Positions 1 to 10,455 of a stretch of 64,000 nucleotides of DNA are shown one piece after another. This DNA comes from Boesenbergia rotunda. Its lineage: Eukaryota; Streptophyta; Magnoliopsida; Zingiberales; Zingiberaceae. Positions within the stretch are counted from its first letter, which is position 1. Each line of letters opens with the position of its first letter. The stretch lies in NCBI GenBank assembly GCA_024364735.1, contig JAGFNQ010004749.1:37501-101500 (forward strand). The letters are read 5' to 3'. The notes under the pieces were generated by a model. That model was not told where the DNA came from, made no database searches, and saw nothing but the letters and a program-made list of their open reading frames with translations. The translations under genes and the position numbers were made by a program.

Positions 1-1
1 T

Positions 2-415
2 GGTGAACTTCTCATTGCATCTGATGCTGATTTAAAGCAGAGTGAGGAATGGATTCTTGATTCTGGTTGTACGTTTCATATGTGTCCCAATCGGGACTGG
101 TTTCAACATATGAAACGGTTTCAAGTGGTGTCGTCTTGATGGACAATAATGCATCCTACAGAATCGTTGGCATTGGTATGGTCAGAATTAAGATGTTTGA
201 TGGTACCATTCGGACACTTGGTGATGTGAGGCACGTCCCTGATTTGAAGAGAAATATGATCTCTTTGAGTATTTTGATTCTAAAGGGTACTAGTACACTG
301 GTGAAGGTGGAGCTGTGAAGGTTAGTAAAGGGTCTCTTGTTATGATGAAGGGACTAAGGAAAACCGCCAGTTTATATGTTCTGCAGGGATCCACAGTAAT
401 AGGTGATGTTGCCGT
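2..415 (+). pseudogene. copia gag-protease fragment (frameshifted)
   Basis: The frame from position 2 reads an aspartic protease active-site context, W-I-L-D-S-G-C, then stops at about 137. The continuation is in another frame (67-318), with the copia signature D-V-R-H-V-P-D-L-K-R-N. A third frame from about 315 gives the gag-pre-integrase-like text ending G-S-T-V-I-G. At least two frameshifts are therefore present and no product is possible. The order protease then gag-pre-integrase is the normal copia order. Confidence 0.75.
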
Positions 416-477
416 CACAAGGTGACATTGATAAAAGAATATCACTTACGAGAAACTTATAAGGAAGATATTTAATT

Positions 478-740
478 GAAAGGACTCTTCAGTGAGCTTA
501 GCAAAGACTTGCAGATTACTACAGTCTTTTGTGATAGTCAGAGTGTCATTTTCCTCATGAAGGATCAGATGTTTCATGAGAGGACAAAGCACATTGATGT
601 GAGGCACTCCCTATAGACAAGTTTAAGTATTGCTTGGACTTGGTTGGTGCTAGATGCTGAGATTTGCTTGTAGAGCTTTTGTGGAAGTGGTGGAGAATGT
701 TCTTTTTGAAGATTTGTGGAATTCGCGTCAAGGTGGAGAT
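478..740 (+). pseudogene. copia RNase H fragment
   Basis: Translation from 478 gives the C-terminal half of a copia RNase H, with C-D-S-Q-S followed by H-E-R-T-K-H-I-D-V-R. These are the usual residues around the last catalytic Asp and the conserved H-I-D-V-R motif. In-frame stops follow (from 617). The segment lies directly before the polypurine tract, as expected for the end of pol. It is a relic only. Confidence 0.75.
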
Positions 741-1205
741 TGTTAGAATTTGGTGACCCGAATTTAGTTTGATCCGTTAATTTATTATTAGATATTTTCT
801 TATTAATATATTAATTAACAAATTCTTTATAAATCTGTTAATTAACAGTTTCGTTATTAATTTTTTATTTGACTAAGTATCCTAAGGTCTCTATAAATTG
901 TGTATCTCATGGACAAGTTTAATCAATAAAAAAAGTTATTTGGTTACCTCTTCTTTCTTTCTCTCTACCTCTCTTTTCTCTCTACTTCTCTTTACTTTAT
1001 CAGGGCCGCCGACTTTGTATTCCACCGTTCATAGTGATTTTTCCTCCTCTGCCCGTGGTTTTTCCCGTCAAGGATTTTCAACGTAAATCTTGTGTGTTCT
1101 CTATTGTTCTTGATGTCGTATTTCGTATTAATCTCGTTACAAAATCGTATTTTACAGAAACCGTACAAAACCATGGAGTATTGTTGGTTCTCAACCTCCT
1201 CGATC
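741..1205 (+). mobile_element. 3' LTR of decayed copia element
   Basis: Begins TGTTAG directly after the purine-rich AGGTGGAGAT. It is AT-rich and has a TATA-like ATAAATT near 892. Around 1030-1090 it has text typical of copia LTR R-U5 regions (CCGTGGTTTTTCCCG, then an ACGTAAATCTTG block). The 3' boundary is uncertain; candidate CA ends lie near 1200-1250. Confidence 0.6.
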
Positions 1206-1259
1206 AATCTGATAACCAGGCTTTGGATCTAATGTTGGGCAGTAGGACAGTGATTATCC

Positions 1260-2400
1260 TGCAGGCTTGACGAGAAAGGGAGTTTGAGGAGAAGATAAGA
1301 AGAGATAACCACCGTTCTCTAAATTTCTCCGAAACAAGGAGAATTTTATATCATAATTGAGGCTTGTCCCTCAATGAACTAAATACATATTTATATAGAC
1401 TTCAATCCTAAGATTAAATGAAGAAAATAAATCCAACATATAGACCCTAATTTCTTAACCCTTAAATGAAGGGGAAGAATCCTAATAAAAAGGAAAAAAG
1501 CCCCATAATTCTAAAATCCTTAAACAAACTCAAAATATAAAAAAACATTAAAGGATAGAAATTATCAAAAAATATTTAAATTCCCAAAAATACCTAAAAT
1601 ATGAAAAATCCCTAAAATATAAAAAAGTAAAAATTATCAAAAATACCTTAAATAATAAAAAATATAAAAATTGTTAAAAATAGTAAAAAGATGTCCAAAT
1701 CCTCTTGTATCAGTCTCGGGTTGAAGAGAACTCGTCCTCGAGTTCAGAATAATCTCAAGTGGTAGCTCAGGAGAAATATCAATCGGTACCGAATCGACAA
1801 AATCTACTAATAACCGTTGGACTTTCATCTCTTTGTTTTTCGGATTATCGACATGATCACCTTTTACCAATGACAGACAGGTCAAATTGATCTACTTGTG
1901 TCATCTTTATGATACTTGTATTGATAAAAGATGGAGACAACTCTCTCTGCCCTTGATTCATGGTATCATAATTTCTTTAGATTCACTCTCCCAAAATGCT
2001 TTCAACGGTTCAGAAACCTTGGATGCTAAACAAACTTGCTCCGGTGTACTATGCAAATCTTGTTGTCTACTTCATTGCTTTATTGATTTCGGTCGAGTAA
2101 GTGGAAGAACAATTCTTGAATCCTCAGTGAGTGGTTTCGGTCTTCCTTTGTAGAGATTATTATCCAATTGCGAATCACCTTTTGTAGAGTTTTCTTGGAC
2201 TCCCTCAATTGTAATTTGCTCTGATCCTTCTGCTATTTTTATCCAATTGTAAATTGTGACACCCACCAAGTTCTGTTGATGAATTTTGTCCGTGTTGGGA
2301 CTGTCACCGGGAGAAGAGATGGTCCCACCTAGACCTCCACAGCTTGGTAGCTATAGAATCTTAGATGGCAATGTTGATTAACATCATCTACCATGGCATA
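1260..2400 (-). mobile_element. Degenerate Ty3-like 3' tail and flanking unassigned DNA
   Basis: On the minus strand at 1690-1885 a short open stretch ends with N-S-R-T-S-S-L-Q-P. This resembles the last residues of Ty3 pol before the polypurine tract, and the matching CTCGTCCTCGAGTTC text is at 1730-1744. AT-rich DNA at 1290-1690 would then be LTR, with a TATATAAATATG-like box on the minus strand near 1390. I cannot find LTR ends, a primer site or a TSD. 1887-2400 has no recognisable coding content. The assignment is weak. Confidence 0.35.
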
Positions 2401-2403
2401 TAT

Positions 2404-2552
2404 CACTACAAAAAATTCATTAAATAGCGACGGATATAAATTATACATCGCTAAGATTGGGATACAGGTTAAAAACCCTAAAACAACGACGGAATTGGTC
2501 AAATCCGTCGCTAATAGCGACGGACAAGTTACTTCCGTCACTATATTAGGTT
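2404..2552 (+). repeat. CACTA terminal and subterminal repeats
   Basis: After the CACTA terminus the motif AGCGACGGA and its inverse TCCGTCGCT recur at about 2427, 2483, 2504, 2516 and 2534. Such short direct and inverted subterminal motifs are where En/Spm-type transposase binds. That function is known for the family and inferred here. Confidence 0.8.
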
Positions 2553-2554
2553 TA

Positions 2555-2935
2555 ATTTGTGTCGCCTCACCTCCCCCAGCCGCGCGTTTAGTTCTCTCCT
2601 CTCTCGTCTCCGTCACATCAACGTCGTCCTCAGCGCTCCTCCTCCGACGAACCCTCCTCCGGTCACAGGTACGCTACAAAAAGTTAGGTTTTCCCCTTTG
2701 GCGGCCTTGTTTTCTCCTTCCGCGGCCAACCCATCTTCTCCCACGACGAACCTTGTGTGGCGAAGTTGTTCTTGCAGCTGCGGCTAGGCGCGGGCTTCTG
2801 CGGCCGTGTGCGGCCTGCTGTAGCAGTAGTTGCCGCCGACCACAGCTGCCACTGGCCGTAGCTGCAGCCGGTCGCAGCTACCGTCGGTCGCAGGTGCCGC
2901 CGGCCGCAACTGCTGCCAGCGGCCAAACCCTAAAA
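2555..2935 (+). other. GC-rich, CpG/CCGCAGC-rich block in CACTA leader
   Basis: This segment is strikingly GC-rich compared with the AT-rich DNA on both sides and repeats short CCGCAGC/GCCGC words. Apparent reading frames here are alanine/arginine/serine-rich on both strands and have no recognisable domain. It most likely belongs to the transposon's promoter-leader region. From 2936 to 3290 the DNA is AT-rich, with a doubled block (GATTATGCCTCTAATATGTC-like, near 3070 and 3122) and no gene. Confidence 0.45.
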
Positions 2936-3344
2936 ATTTAAATAATTGATTAATTGAATAACTAATTAATAAATTAAATGATTAATTCCTTAAATAATTA
3001 TGTAGGATATTTACTTAGGATAATTTTTTATCCTAATTAATTATCATTAGTATAAGATTAATATTTATTTTATTATGCTTCTAATATATCTTGTTTGATT
3101 AATTAGAAAAATTTTATTTGATTATGCCTCTAATATGTCTTGTTTGATTAATTCAATAGTAATTTAGGATCCAAATTTGATTAGATTGTTTTGATTAAAT
3201 TGTGTTTGATTAATTTGGTAGTATCTTAATTAATTTTTGAAAGTTAGGATATTAATTTGTGTTCGATTAATCAGAAACAAAGTTGGATAATTTAGATTGT
3301 TATTTGTGGTTGATAATGGATTGTTATTTGTGGTTGATAATTCA

Positions 3345-4100
3345 GATACAATGTATAAGAACAAGGCATTGATGTATAATAGGTTAAATAATGGATTTAT
3401 CCGTGAAGAATTTTTTGCTGGAGTTGAAGAATTTGTGAACTTTACAAAGTGTCATCTTGAGTGTTTGAATGACACCGAGTTAAAGTGTCCATGTAATTAA
3501 TGCAGATGTAGAAATATAACTTTCCATGATGAGGATACAGTGAAAACTCATATCTGTAGATATGAGTTTGTTCTAGATTATTACAACTGGTATTGTCATG
3601 GAGAGTCGTATGTATTTGAATCTATTGGACCTTCTGTCGCTTCATTATCGAACTCAATTGATCCAGAGGCATCATATAGGTCTGTTGATGCAATGCAATC
3701 AATGGTTTACGACGCAATGAATGCATTTGATCAATCAAGTGTAGATCAATTACCTACTTCTGAAGTTCAGAAAATGTATGAAATGTTGAAGGCTAGTGAA
3801 AAAGAAGTATGCGAAGGTATTCCTTCTGGTCATTCTCAATTGTCTGCTACTGTAAGATTAATGAATATGAAGGCAGAACATCATTTCTCAGAATGATGTT
3901 ATGATAACAAATATCGATTGATGTCAGAGTTACTTCCAATAGATAACTGCATGACTGATAGTTTCTACAATATTAAAAAATTAATTAGAGACTTGGGTTT
4001 GCCAATCGAGAAGATACATTGTTGTGTCAATAATTGCATAATCTATTGGAACGGAGATAGTGAGTTGATGGAATGTAAAATGTGTAATCATCCTCGTTAC
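3345..4100 (+). pseudogene. CACTA TNP2-type transposase, N-terminal part, broken
   Basis: One reading frame with two in-frame stops. It begins with a transposase-associated domain (M-Y-N-R-L-N, then a cysteine cluster C-P-C-N), reads a stop at 3498-3500 where the family usually has Lys, and continues through H-I-C-R-Y-E-F and N-W-Y-C-H-G-E. A second stop falls at 3894-3896. After it the start of the TNP2 core is visible (L-I-R-D-L-G-L-P, then M-E-C-K-M-C-N-H-P-R-Y). The residues after HPRY are LTR sequence of element B, so a longer apparent ORF to 4169 is chimeric. The full enzyme would cut and paste CACTA elements in the nucleus; this copy cannot be functional. Confidence 0.8.
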
Positions 4101-4270
4101 TGTTGGGGCAATCGGCCCAAGTATGATATGGAGGATCATGATTTTGATGTATGTGGTCAATATGATTAAGTTAGGGTTTGTTATTGGACTAATATGTGTA
4201 TGTGAGTATGAAAGTTTGCAGGTATACATAGATTTAGTTGATGTCTCCAAGTGAAGGGTGGCATGGAGGC
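4101..4270 (+). repeat. 5' LTR of element B, first segment
   Basis: First 170 bp of the B LTR, ending with GAGGC (4266-4270), which is duplicated at 13733-13737 as the TSD of the inserted Ty3 element. Order and sequence match the start (in element orientation) of the solo LTR at 26891-27831. Confidence 0.85.
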
Positions 4271-4779
4271 TGTAACGCCCACTTTTTTTTTTTCTTTCGT
4301 AAGCGGCGTTACGTTAACATGCTTAGGGCATGTAGACATCATAAGGCAGCGGAATAACTTTAACTTATACATGCCCTGTTATCATTCTTAACTTAATGAC
4401 ATAAGAACTTTAGCATATTAACTTTGAACTTAAGCATCATATCATATCATGTCATACGTAACATCATATCATAAGGTTCCACAGGTCATTATTCAGACAT
4501 ATAAGTAACCAAGGTGAAGTTCTAGCATAAACCGTAAACATAAAGTTTCCTGGGCCAAGTCACTACTACACACATGCGTTCTTGCCCTCCTGCTGCTTCC
4601 TTCATTGTCCCCTTGAATGATCTGCGGTATAAGGAAATAAGACTATAAGCACACAGGCTTAGTAAGACTCTTTCCTACTCACAAAATCATTCATCATTCA
4701 TCATCTCATAATGAGCACATAAAACATTAACATACTTGGTGCTCTACTTGGAACATAACATCTTACATCATTTATCGTA

Positions 4780-5080
4780 TACATAGCATGACATGAACAT
4801 AAACATAGTAGACATTCTAAGCATGACATAATTCATGGCATAACTCATAAACATAGTAGACATTCTAAGCATGGCATAATTCATGGCATAAATCATAAAC
4901 ATAGTAGACATTCTAAGCATGGCATAATTCATGGCATAAATTATAAACATAGTAGCATGGCATAATTCATGGCATAAATCATAAACATAGTAGCATGACA
5001 TCTTTCATGGCATAAATCATAAACATAGTAGCATGACATCTTTCATGGCATAAATCATAAACATAGTAGCATGACATAAT
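4780..5080 (+). repeat. Minisatellite in LTR (CATAAACATAGTAG units)
   Basis: Tandem units built from CATAAACATAGTAG, CATGGCATAATT and CATGGCATAAAT, with longer versions that add ACATTCTAAG. Apparent minus-strand protein here is only the repeat read as codons. Confidence 0.85.
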
Positions 5081-5620
5081 ACCTATCATAGCATATGAAC
5101 ATCTTCCTAACATAATCATGGCATAGATCATTCATTCTCATGCATACTTCTTAACATGAAACGTAAGCATATCATCTTATCAACATAGCATAATGCATAA
5201 CATGAATGGATACATGAGTGGAATGCATATACATAAGGGATGCTTAACTTTTAAAACATACTTTTAATTTGCTTAAACATAATCATCATAACATCATTTG
5301 GGGTCCCCGGCTTGTACCACATACATACATCATAGCGCGCATCCCTTGCAAGTCCGAGGTCGCGAGCCCCAACCTACTAGGATAAGGACAGCATAGTCGG
5401 TAGTCCCCGAACCGAGGCGTTCTTAAGGTGCCCATCCCTGTTGCCCAGCTCCGGTAGGGCCAGAACCGTGGACAGCTTCGGTAGTCCAAAACTGGGGCGT
5501 TCTTAAGGTGCCCATCCCTTGGACCCATACTTCGGTCCGGTACAAGCCCATACATAAAGTAAAATACTTTTCATGTGTCATCATTCATAAGACATTCATG
5601 GCATACTTATCATAGCATAA

Positions 5621-5950
5621 CTTGTTACGGCTCGGCCCGTCTACCGGCCCATTTACCGGTCCTCTCGACCGTCGTACCGTCAACCATCGACCGTGCCGTT
5701 TAGCATATTTATGCCTTAAAGACATAAGCATCATCTTTCATTCATCATACTTGTCATTCATCATCATTCATTCATAGCATACTTAACATAGCATAACTTG
5801 TTACGGCTCGGCCCGTCTACCGGCCCATTTACCGGTCCTCTCGACCGTCGTACCGTCGACCATCGACCGTGCCGTTTAGCATATTTATGCCTTAAAGACA
5901 TAAGCATCATTTTTCATTCATCATACTTGTCATTCATCATTTCATTCTTA
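5621..5950 (+). repeat. 176-bp tandem duplication in LTR
   Basis: The block starting CTTGTTACGGCTCGGCCCGT at 5621 recurs at 5797 (176-bp period), including GC-rich ACCGGCC..ACCGGTCC text and ATTTATGCC..AAAGACATAAGC. The second copy is incomplete. The same pair occurs in the other LTR at 11297 and 11473. Confidence 0.9.
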
Positions 5951-6170
5951 GACATGGCATATGAACACATCATTCATAGAGCATGGCACATCATTCATAA
6001 ACATGGCATATCATTCATAAACATGGCATATCATTCGTAAACATGGCATATCATTCATAAACATGGCATATCATTCGTAAACATGACATCATTTTCATTC
6101 TTAACATGGCATCATTTTCATTCTTAAACATGGCATCATTTTCATTCTTAAACATAAACGTAACATACTT
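5951..6170 (+). repeat. 20-bp CATGGCATATCATTCATAAA repeats in LTR
   Basis: Short direct repeats of ACATGGCATATCATTCRTAA, grading into CATGGCATCATTTTCATTC units. AT-rich, with no coding potential. Confidence 0.85.
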
Positions 6171-6355
6171 AACATGGCATCATTCATATCATGAACCTAA
6201 CATATCATAGCATCATCTTTATCGTGATCATAACCCTATCATTCTTATCATGACATCATTCATATCCTGAACATAAACTTATCATACTTATCATGGCAAC
6301 ACATAAACATGTACTTGCAGTTAAAGGCTCAACCCTAACCCTTGGGTCCTTGAGG

Positions 6356-7060
6356 TTGGCCGAAACATATGGGGTCTCTAGGTTAATCCAAAAATTTCCA
6401 AAAATTATACATAACTTCTAAACATCATAAGGGAACATTAAATAACATTATCATGATTTTTAACATATTTATAGACATTTAAATCATGGTGGCCGAAACC
6501 CATAAACATAGGGACCTTGGTTTTGCCCCTTTCATGTTGGCCGAAACCCTAGAGTGTCCTAGGGTACTCCAAAAATTCCCAAAAATTATACTTAACCTCT
6601 ACACATCATAAGGGAACATCAAATAACATTATCATGATTTTTGACATATTTTTAGACATTTAAATCATGGTGGCCGAAACCCATAAACATAGGGACCTTG
6701 GTTTTGCCCCTTTCATGTTGTCCGAAACCCTAGAGTGTCCTAGGGTACTCCAAAAATTCCCAAAAATTATACTTAACCTCTACACATCATAAGGGAACAT
6801 AAAATAACATTATCATGATTTTTAACATATTTATCGACATTTAAATCATGGTGGACGAAACCCATAAACATAGGGACCTTGGTTTTGCCCCTTTCATGTT
6901 GGCCGAAACCCTAGAGTGTCCTAGGGTACTCCAAAAATTCCCAAAAATTATACTTAACCTCTACAAATCATAAGGGAACATCAAATAACATTATCATGAT
7001 TTTTAACACATTTATAGACCTTTAAATCATGCTGGCCGAAATCCATAAACTTAAGGACCT
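6356..7060 (+). repeat. 181-bp tandem array in LTR
   Basis: Units beginning GGCCGAAACCCATAAACATA start at 6491, 6672, 6853 and 7034, exactly 181 bp apart, with a shorter partial unit before 6491. Each contains TAGGGACCTTGG, TCCTAGGGTACTCC and ATAACATTATCATG. The array lies downstream of the TATA-like box on the element's own strand, so it would be transcribed leader or trailer. Confidence 0.95.
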
Positions 7061-8074
7061 TGGTTTTTCTTTCCTTTCAACATCACATCCAAAAACTAAC
7101 CCATATATCATGCTAAAAATCATGGAAATCATAGATAACTATTATACCACAGGTGAGGGAGTCTTACCTTGGGGTTTCTAAATTTTTAGACCTTGGATGG
7201 AGAGAAGGAAGAAGACTTGATGTCTCTTGACCACACCTAGTCCTTGGATCCTTGTAAGAACTTTAGATCTTGGGAGATGGAGCCTTGGTGGAAACTTTTC
7301 CAAGGGGAACTCTTCCTTAGAATTTCGGCTAGAATGAGGAGGGAGGAGGGGAGCAAATGCACTTGATGGTGAAGAGAAGTAACCCCCCAAACCCCCTCTT
7401 TATAGCTCCTTTAAAGAGGCAAATGAAGAGTCTCTCCATGACCCTTCATCTCCTTCTACTTCTTAACCAACCTCCACTTCATTTACTCATAAGTATTCCT
7501 TGCTAGGAGAGTTGGTTAAAGCATTCATGGTTGTACAAGAGGTCCAAGGTTCAATCCTTGGCCCATGCACTTTTATTTTTATTTTATTTTTCATTTTATT
7601 TAAACCTTTTCCTCTAATTTTTGAAAGTTCCCTTTTATTTCGAAAATTCTCCAAAAATCACCCATAATTATGCTAATATTCCTAAATAAAATTCTTTTAT
7701 ATTTATATTAATTTTACCTAATTTATATTAATTTTACCTAATTAATCCCTATTTTTGGAGCCCATTTAACGCTCATTAGTACCTAATTTCTCCATTAAAA
7801 TAGAAAAATTAGGCTAAGACTTACCCATAATCATGCTAATATGCCTAATTAAATCCTATTTATATTTATACTAATTATTACCGAAATCCACCTATAATCA
7901 TGGTACTAAAAAGCCCACATAAAGCCCATTAGTACTTAGTTTTCTCAATTTAAATGAGAAAACATGGATTTTCTAGGCCAAAGTTCTCCATAATATTTCT
8001 AGGTCCCTTGGAAAATTATTTAAACATGCTTAATATTTTAAGAAAATATTAAGAGAATTTTCCGGGTCGTTACA

Positions 8075-8087
8075 ATCCCCCATACCT
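8075..8087 (-). promoter_or_regulatory. Polypurine tract of the large-LTR Ty3 element
   Basis: The minus-strand reading GAGGTATGGGGGATT ends directly at the LTR start TGTAACG. Purine-rich DNA at this place primes plus-strand DNA synthesis in LTR elements and fixes the minus orientation. Confidence 0.8.
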
Positions 8088-8108
8088 CGTGAAAGTTCGT
8101 CCTCGAAC

Positions 8109-9062
8109 TTAGAATAACTCCGGGTACTTGCGCCTCATCTCGTCCTCGCGCTCCCAGGTAGCTTCTTCGAACCGTTGACTTTGCCATAGGACCTTGACTA
8201 AGGGCACTTCCTTACTCCTCAGCTTCTTGACTTCCCTATCCAAAATCTGGATGGGTCTGCTCTCATAGCTTAGGTCCTCTTGCACTTGCACCGTCTGTGG
8301 CCCGATCACTTGGTCCATATTTGGGATACACTTTTTCAGCAGGGACACATGGAATACGTTATGGATAGCTGACATCTCTGGAGGTAGCTCCAGCTCATAT
8401 GCCACCTTACCGACTCTTTTCAGAATCAGGTACGGCCCCACATAGCGCGGACTTAGTTTTCCTTTCTTCCCAAATCTGGTCACTCCCTTCTTCATACCGG
8501 ACCACCAAAACTTCTCCTTCAGATCCTGATACATCTTGGTGGATCCTGGATGCATCAAGTAAGGGGTTTCGTGAGCTTCTGCCAGTATCTCTTTTCGAAG
8601 CTCCGGATCACTAGGGATACATAGACGATCCCTAAGGTAGAGTATTCCCCCTTCGGCGATATGAAAACTATCGCCCTTTCCTTCTAGGATCTCCTGTTTT
8701 ATTTTCTGGAGACTCAGATCACCATTTTGTTTTTCCAATATGTCCTCACATAGCGCGGGTGATATTGTCATGGTGGAAAGTCGCCCGGAGATGACTTCGA
8801 CCCCAAAATTCATAATTTCTTTTTCAAGTGGTCGGGATAATTTAGATATGGACATCAAGGTGGCACTTGACTTCCGGCTGAGTGCATCGGCCACTTTGTT
8901 CGCCTTTCCTGGATGATAGAAGATCTCGCAGTCATAGACCTTCACCAACTCGAGCCGTCGGCGTTGTCTCATATTCAGGTCTTTCTGAGTGAAGAAATAT
9001 CGCAGACTCTGGTGGTCTGTATAAATCTTACACTGCGCTCCATATAGAGATAATGCCTCCAT
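8109..9062 (-). CDS. Truncated pol: RNase H end - integrase zinc region - chromodomain-like tail, integrase core deleted
   Basis: Open frame of 317 codons. Residues about 1-65 are the end of Ty3 RNase H (I-Y-T-D-H-Q-S-L, then K-A-N-K-V-A-D-A-L-S-R). About 155-195 is the histidine half of the integrase zinc finger (H-E-T-P..H-P-G). At about 193-200 the text jumps from W-S-G-M-K-K-G-V straight to K-L-S-P-R-Y-V-G-P-Y, which belongs after the integrase core; the CxxC half and the D,D,E core are missing while the frame is kept. The end (F-E-E-A-T-W-E near residue 300) reads like a chromodomain. Upstream, RNase H continues to about 9225 (Y-S-D-A-S-K-L-G-L-G-A) but with a stop and a frame change near 9060-9135. 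The ATG at 9062 is therefore probably accidental and the gene is a pseudogene upstream of that point. Confidence 0.8.
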   Translation of the reverse strand: MEALSLYGAQCKIYTDHQSLRYFFTQKDLNMRQRRRLELVKVYDCEIFYHPGKANKVADALSRKSSATLMSISKLSRPLEKEIMNFGVEVISGRLSTMTISPALCEDILEKQNGDLSLQKIKQEILEGKGDSFHIAEGGILYLRDRLCIPSDPELRKEILAEAHETPYLMHPGSTKMYQDLKEKFWWSGMKKGVTRFGKKGKLSPRYVGPYLILKRVGKVAYELELPPEMSAIHNVFHVSLLKKCIPNMDQVIGPQTVQVQEDLSYESRPIQILDREVKKLRSKEVPLVKVLWQSQRFEEATWEREDEMRRKYPELF

Positions 9063-9225
9063 ATTTTAAGAGCGAAGACCACCGCGGCCAGTTCCAGATC
9101 ATGAGTGGGGTAATTCTGTTCATATTCCTTAAGTTACCTAGAGGCATAAGCAATGACCTTACCACTCTGCCTAAGTACAGCTCCAAGTCCTAGCTTGGAA
9201 GCATCGCTGTATATATCGAAGTTCT
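9063..9225 (-). pseudogene. Upstream RNase H fragment of the same pol
   Basis: The minus strand reads the start of Ty3 RNase H (D-A-S-K-L-G-L-G-A-V-L, then I-A-Y-A-S-R). A stop follows Y-A-S-R (near 9134), then Y-P-T-H-D-L-E-L-A-A-V-V-F. A frame change separates it from the downstream open frame. Confidence 0.75.
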
Positions 9226-9931
9226 GATTATTTCTTGATATATAATTGGCTAATGTCATTATTAACTCCATGATATAATTATATGCATACATCATAGTTA
9301 TATACTTATTTTACTCATGGGTACCTAATAATAATAGTATGCTTCCGAATATTAATTCTCAACCCGGGTTACGAATTATATTAGTTGTATGATTATTATA
9401 GAATAGGTGAGATCCTACTTATTATATTACCATAAAATAACTTAAGGTAGTCTTATATATTATATATAAGGCATCAGTAACCCATAACCTATAATAAGTG
9501 TTAAAATAATTAGCACCCTACCCTATGCGTCCCTACCTAAGTTATACTGTATGACCTATACCATTAATTATATCAGTATTAATATCATGGAACTAATGCT
9601 ATACGCTAACATAGGTGAGAGTGTTATAATCTCCTGTGGGTATGTAGGCTATCAGAAAATTTTCTACATGTGACTATATTATAGATTATACATAATATCA
9701 TAAATTATAGTTTTTTTTCCTACCCCTATATTATTCTAATATTTAATTCCTAAAAGAAAATAAAGTATCATTCATCGTTACATATCGTAACGTACTTTTT
9801 CATCATAAATACCGTTCATGCTTGCATATCTTAAAATCATAAAACATCTTCCTACTATAAGATATGTAAAGAGGTACTTACTTGGAAGCGGCAGGAAGAG
9901 GGCTTGATGTGTGTGTAGTGAGATGGTTACT
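9226..9931 (-). other. AT-rich internal leader without coding content
   Basis: About 700 bp between the RNase H fragment and the primer site. It should hold gag to RT in a full element. I see no gag, protease or RT words in any frame, only AT-rich DNA (for example TATATATTATATATAAGG near 9450). Either these genes were deleted or another sequence replaced them. Confidence 0.6.
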
Positions 9932-9943
9932 GCTCTGATACCA
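9932..9943 (-). promoter_or_regulatory. tRNA-Met primer binding site
   Basis: The minus strand reads TGGTATCAGAGC, complementary to the 3' end of initiator tRNA-Met, 3 bp inside the LTR edge at 9947. This places the 5' LTR on the right. Confidence 0.9.
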
Positions 9944-10455
9944 ACCTGTAACGCCCGCTTTTTTTTTTTCTTTCGTAAGCGGCGTTACGTTAACATGCTT
10001 AGGGCATGTAGACATCATAAGGCAGCGGAATAACTTTAACTTATACATGCCCTGTTATCATTCTTAACTTAATGACATAGGAACTTTAGCATATTAACTT
10101 TGAACTTAAGCATCATATCATATCATGTCATACGTAACATCATATCATAAGGTTCCACAGGTCATTATTCAGACATATAAGTAACCAAGGTGAAGTTCTA
10201 GCATAAACCGTAAACATAAAGTTTCCTGGGCCAAGTCACTACTACACACATGCGTTCTTGCCCTCCTGCTGCTTCCTTCATTATCCCCTTGAATGATCTG
10301 CGGTATAAGGAAATAAGACTATAAGCACACAGGCTTAGTAAGACTCTTTCCTACTCACAAAATCATTCATCATTCATCATCTCATAATGAGCACATAAAA
10401 CATTAACATACTTGGTGCTCTACTTGGAACATAACATCTTACATCATTTATCGTA

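Larger units (their letters stand above)
1..1205 (+). mobile_element. Decayed Ty1/copia retrotransposon, internally deleted, with 3' LTR
   Basis: Remnant of a copia element that enters from the left edge of the window. A protease segment (from position 2) is followed almost at once by an RNase H segment (478-620), then a polypurine tract (731-740) and a 3' LTR starting TGTTAG at 741. The integrase and reverse transcriptase that should separate protease from RNase H are missing, so a large internal deletion is inferred. The wording of both protein pieces is like TNT1/Tork-type copia elements. The right end of the LTR is not resolved (about 1200-1250), and no TSD could be assigned because the left end is outside the window. 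Confidence 0.75.
2404..4100 (+). mobile_element. CACTA (En/Spm-type) DNA transposon, 5' part
   Basis: The left end is CACTACAAAAAA, the standard plant CACTA terminus, preceded by TAT as possible half of a 3-bp TSD. Subterminal motifs follow, then a GC-rich leader, an AT-rich stretch and a broken TNP2-type transposase. The element stops at 4100, where copia element B begins (TGTTGG at 4101). The transposase is cut just after the C-N-H-P-R-Y motif. The rest of the transposon and its other end are not in this window. Left half-site for the B insertion: GTTAC (4096-4100). Confidence 0.85.
4271..8074 (-). repeat. 3' LTR of the large-LTR Ty3 element
   Basis: In element orientation it starts TGTAACGACCCGG (8074 leftwards) and ends GGGCGTTACA (4271). 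A TATA-like box lies on the minus strand near 7398-7404. Just downstream a 70-codon open frame (7390-7178) is followed by a good 5' splice consensus AAG/GTAAG at 7170-7163. The remaining 3 kb is filled with tandem repeats. The matching small frame is 13048-12836 in the other LTR, differing by one residue; coding significance is unproven. Confidence 0.9.

Noticed and set aside
2555..2935. GC-rich alanine/arginine-rich frames as a host gene
   Set aside because: The segment lies within the CACTA element between its terminus and transposase, and neither strand shows a domain or sensible start.
4768..5001. Minus-strand frame rich in M-F-I-I-Y-A-M-N-Y-A-M-L (also 10444-10677)
   Set aside because: A minisatellite translated; the length follows the repeat, with no protein features.
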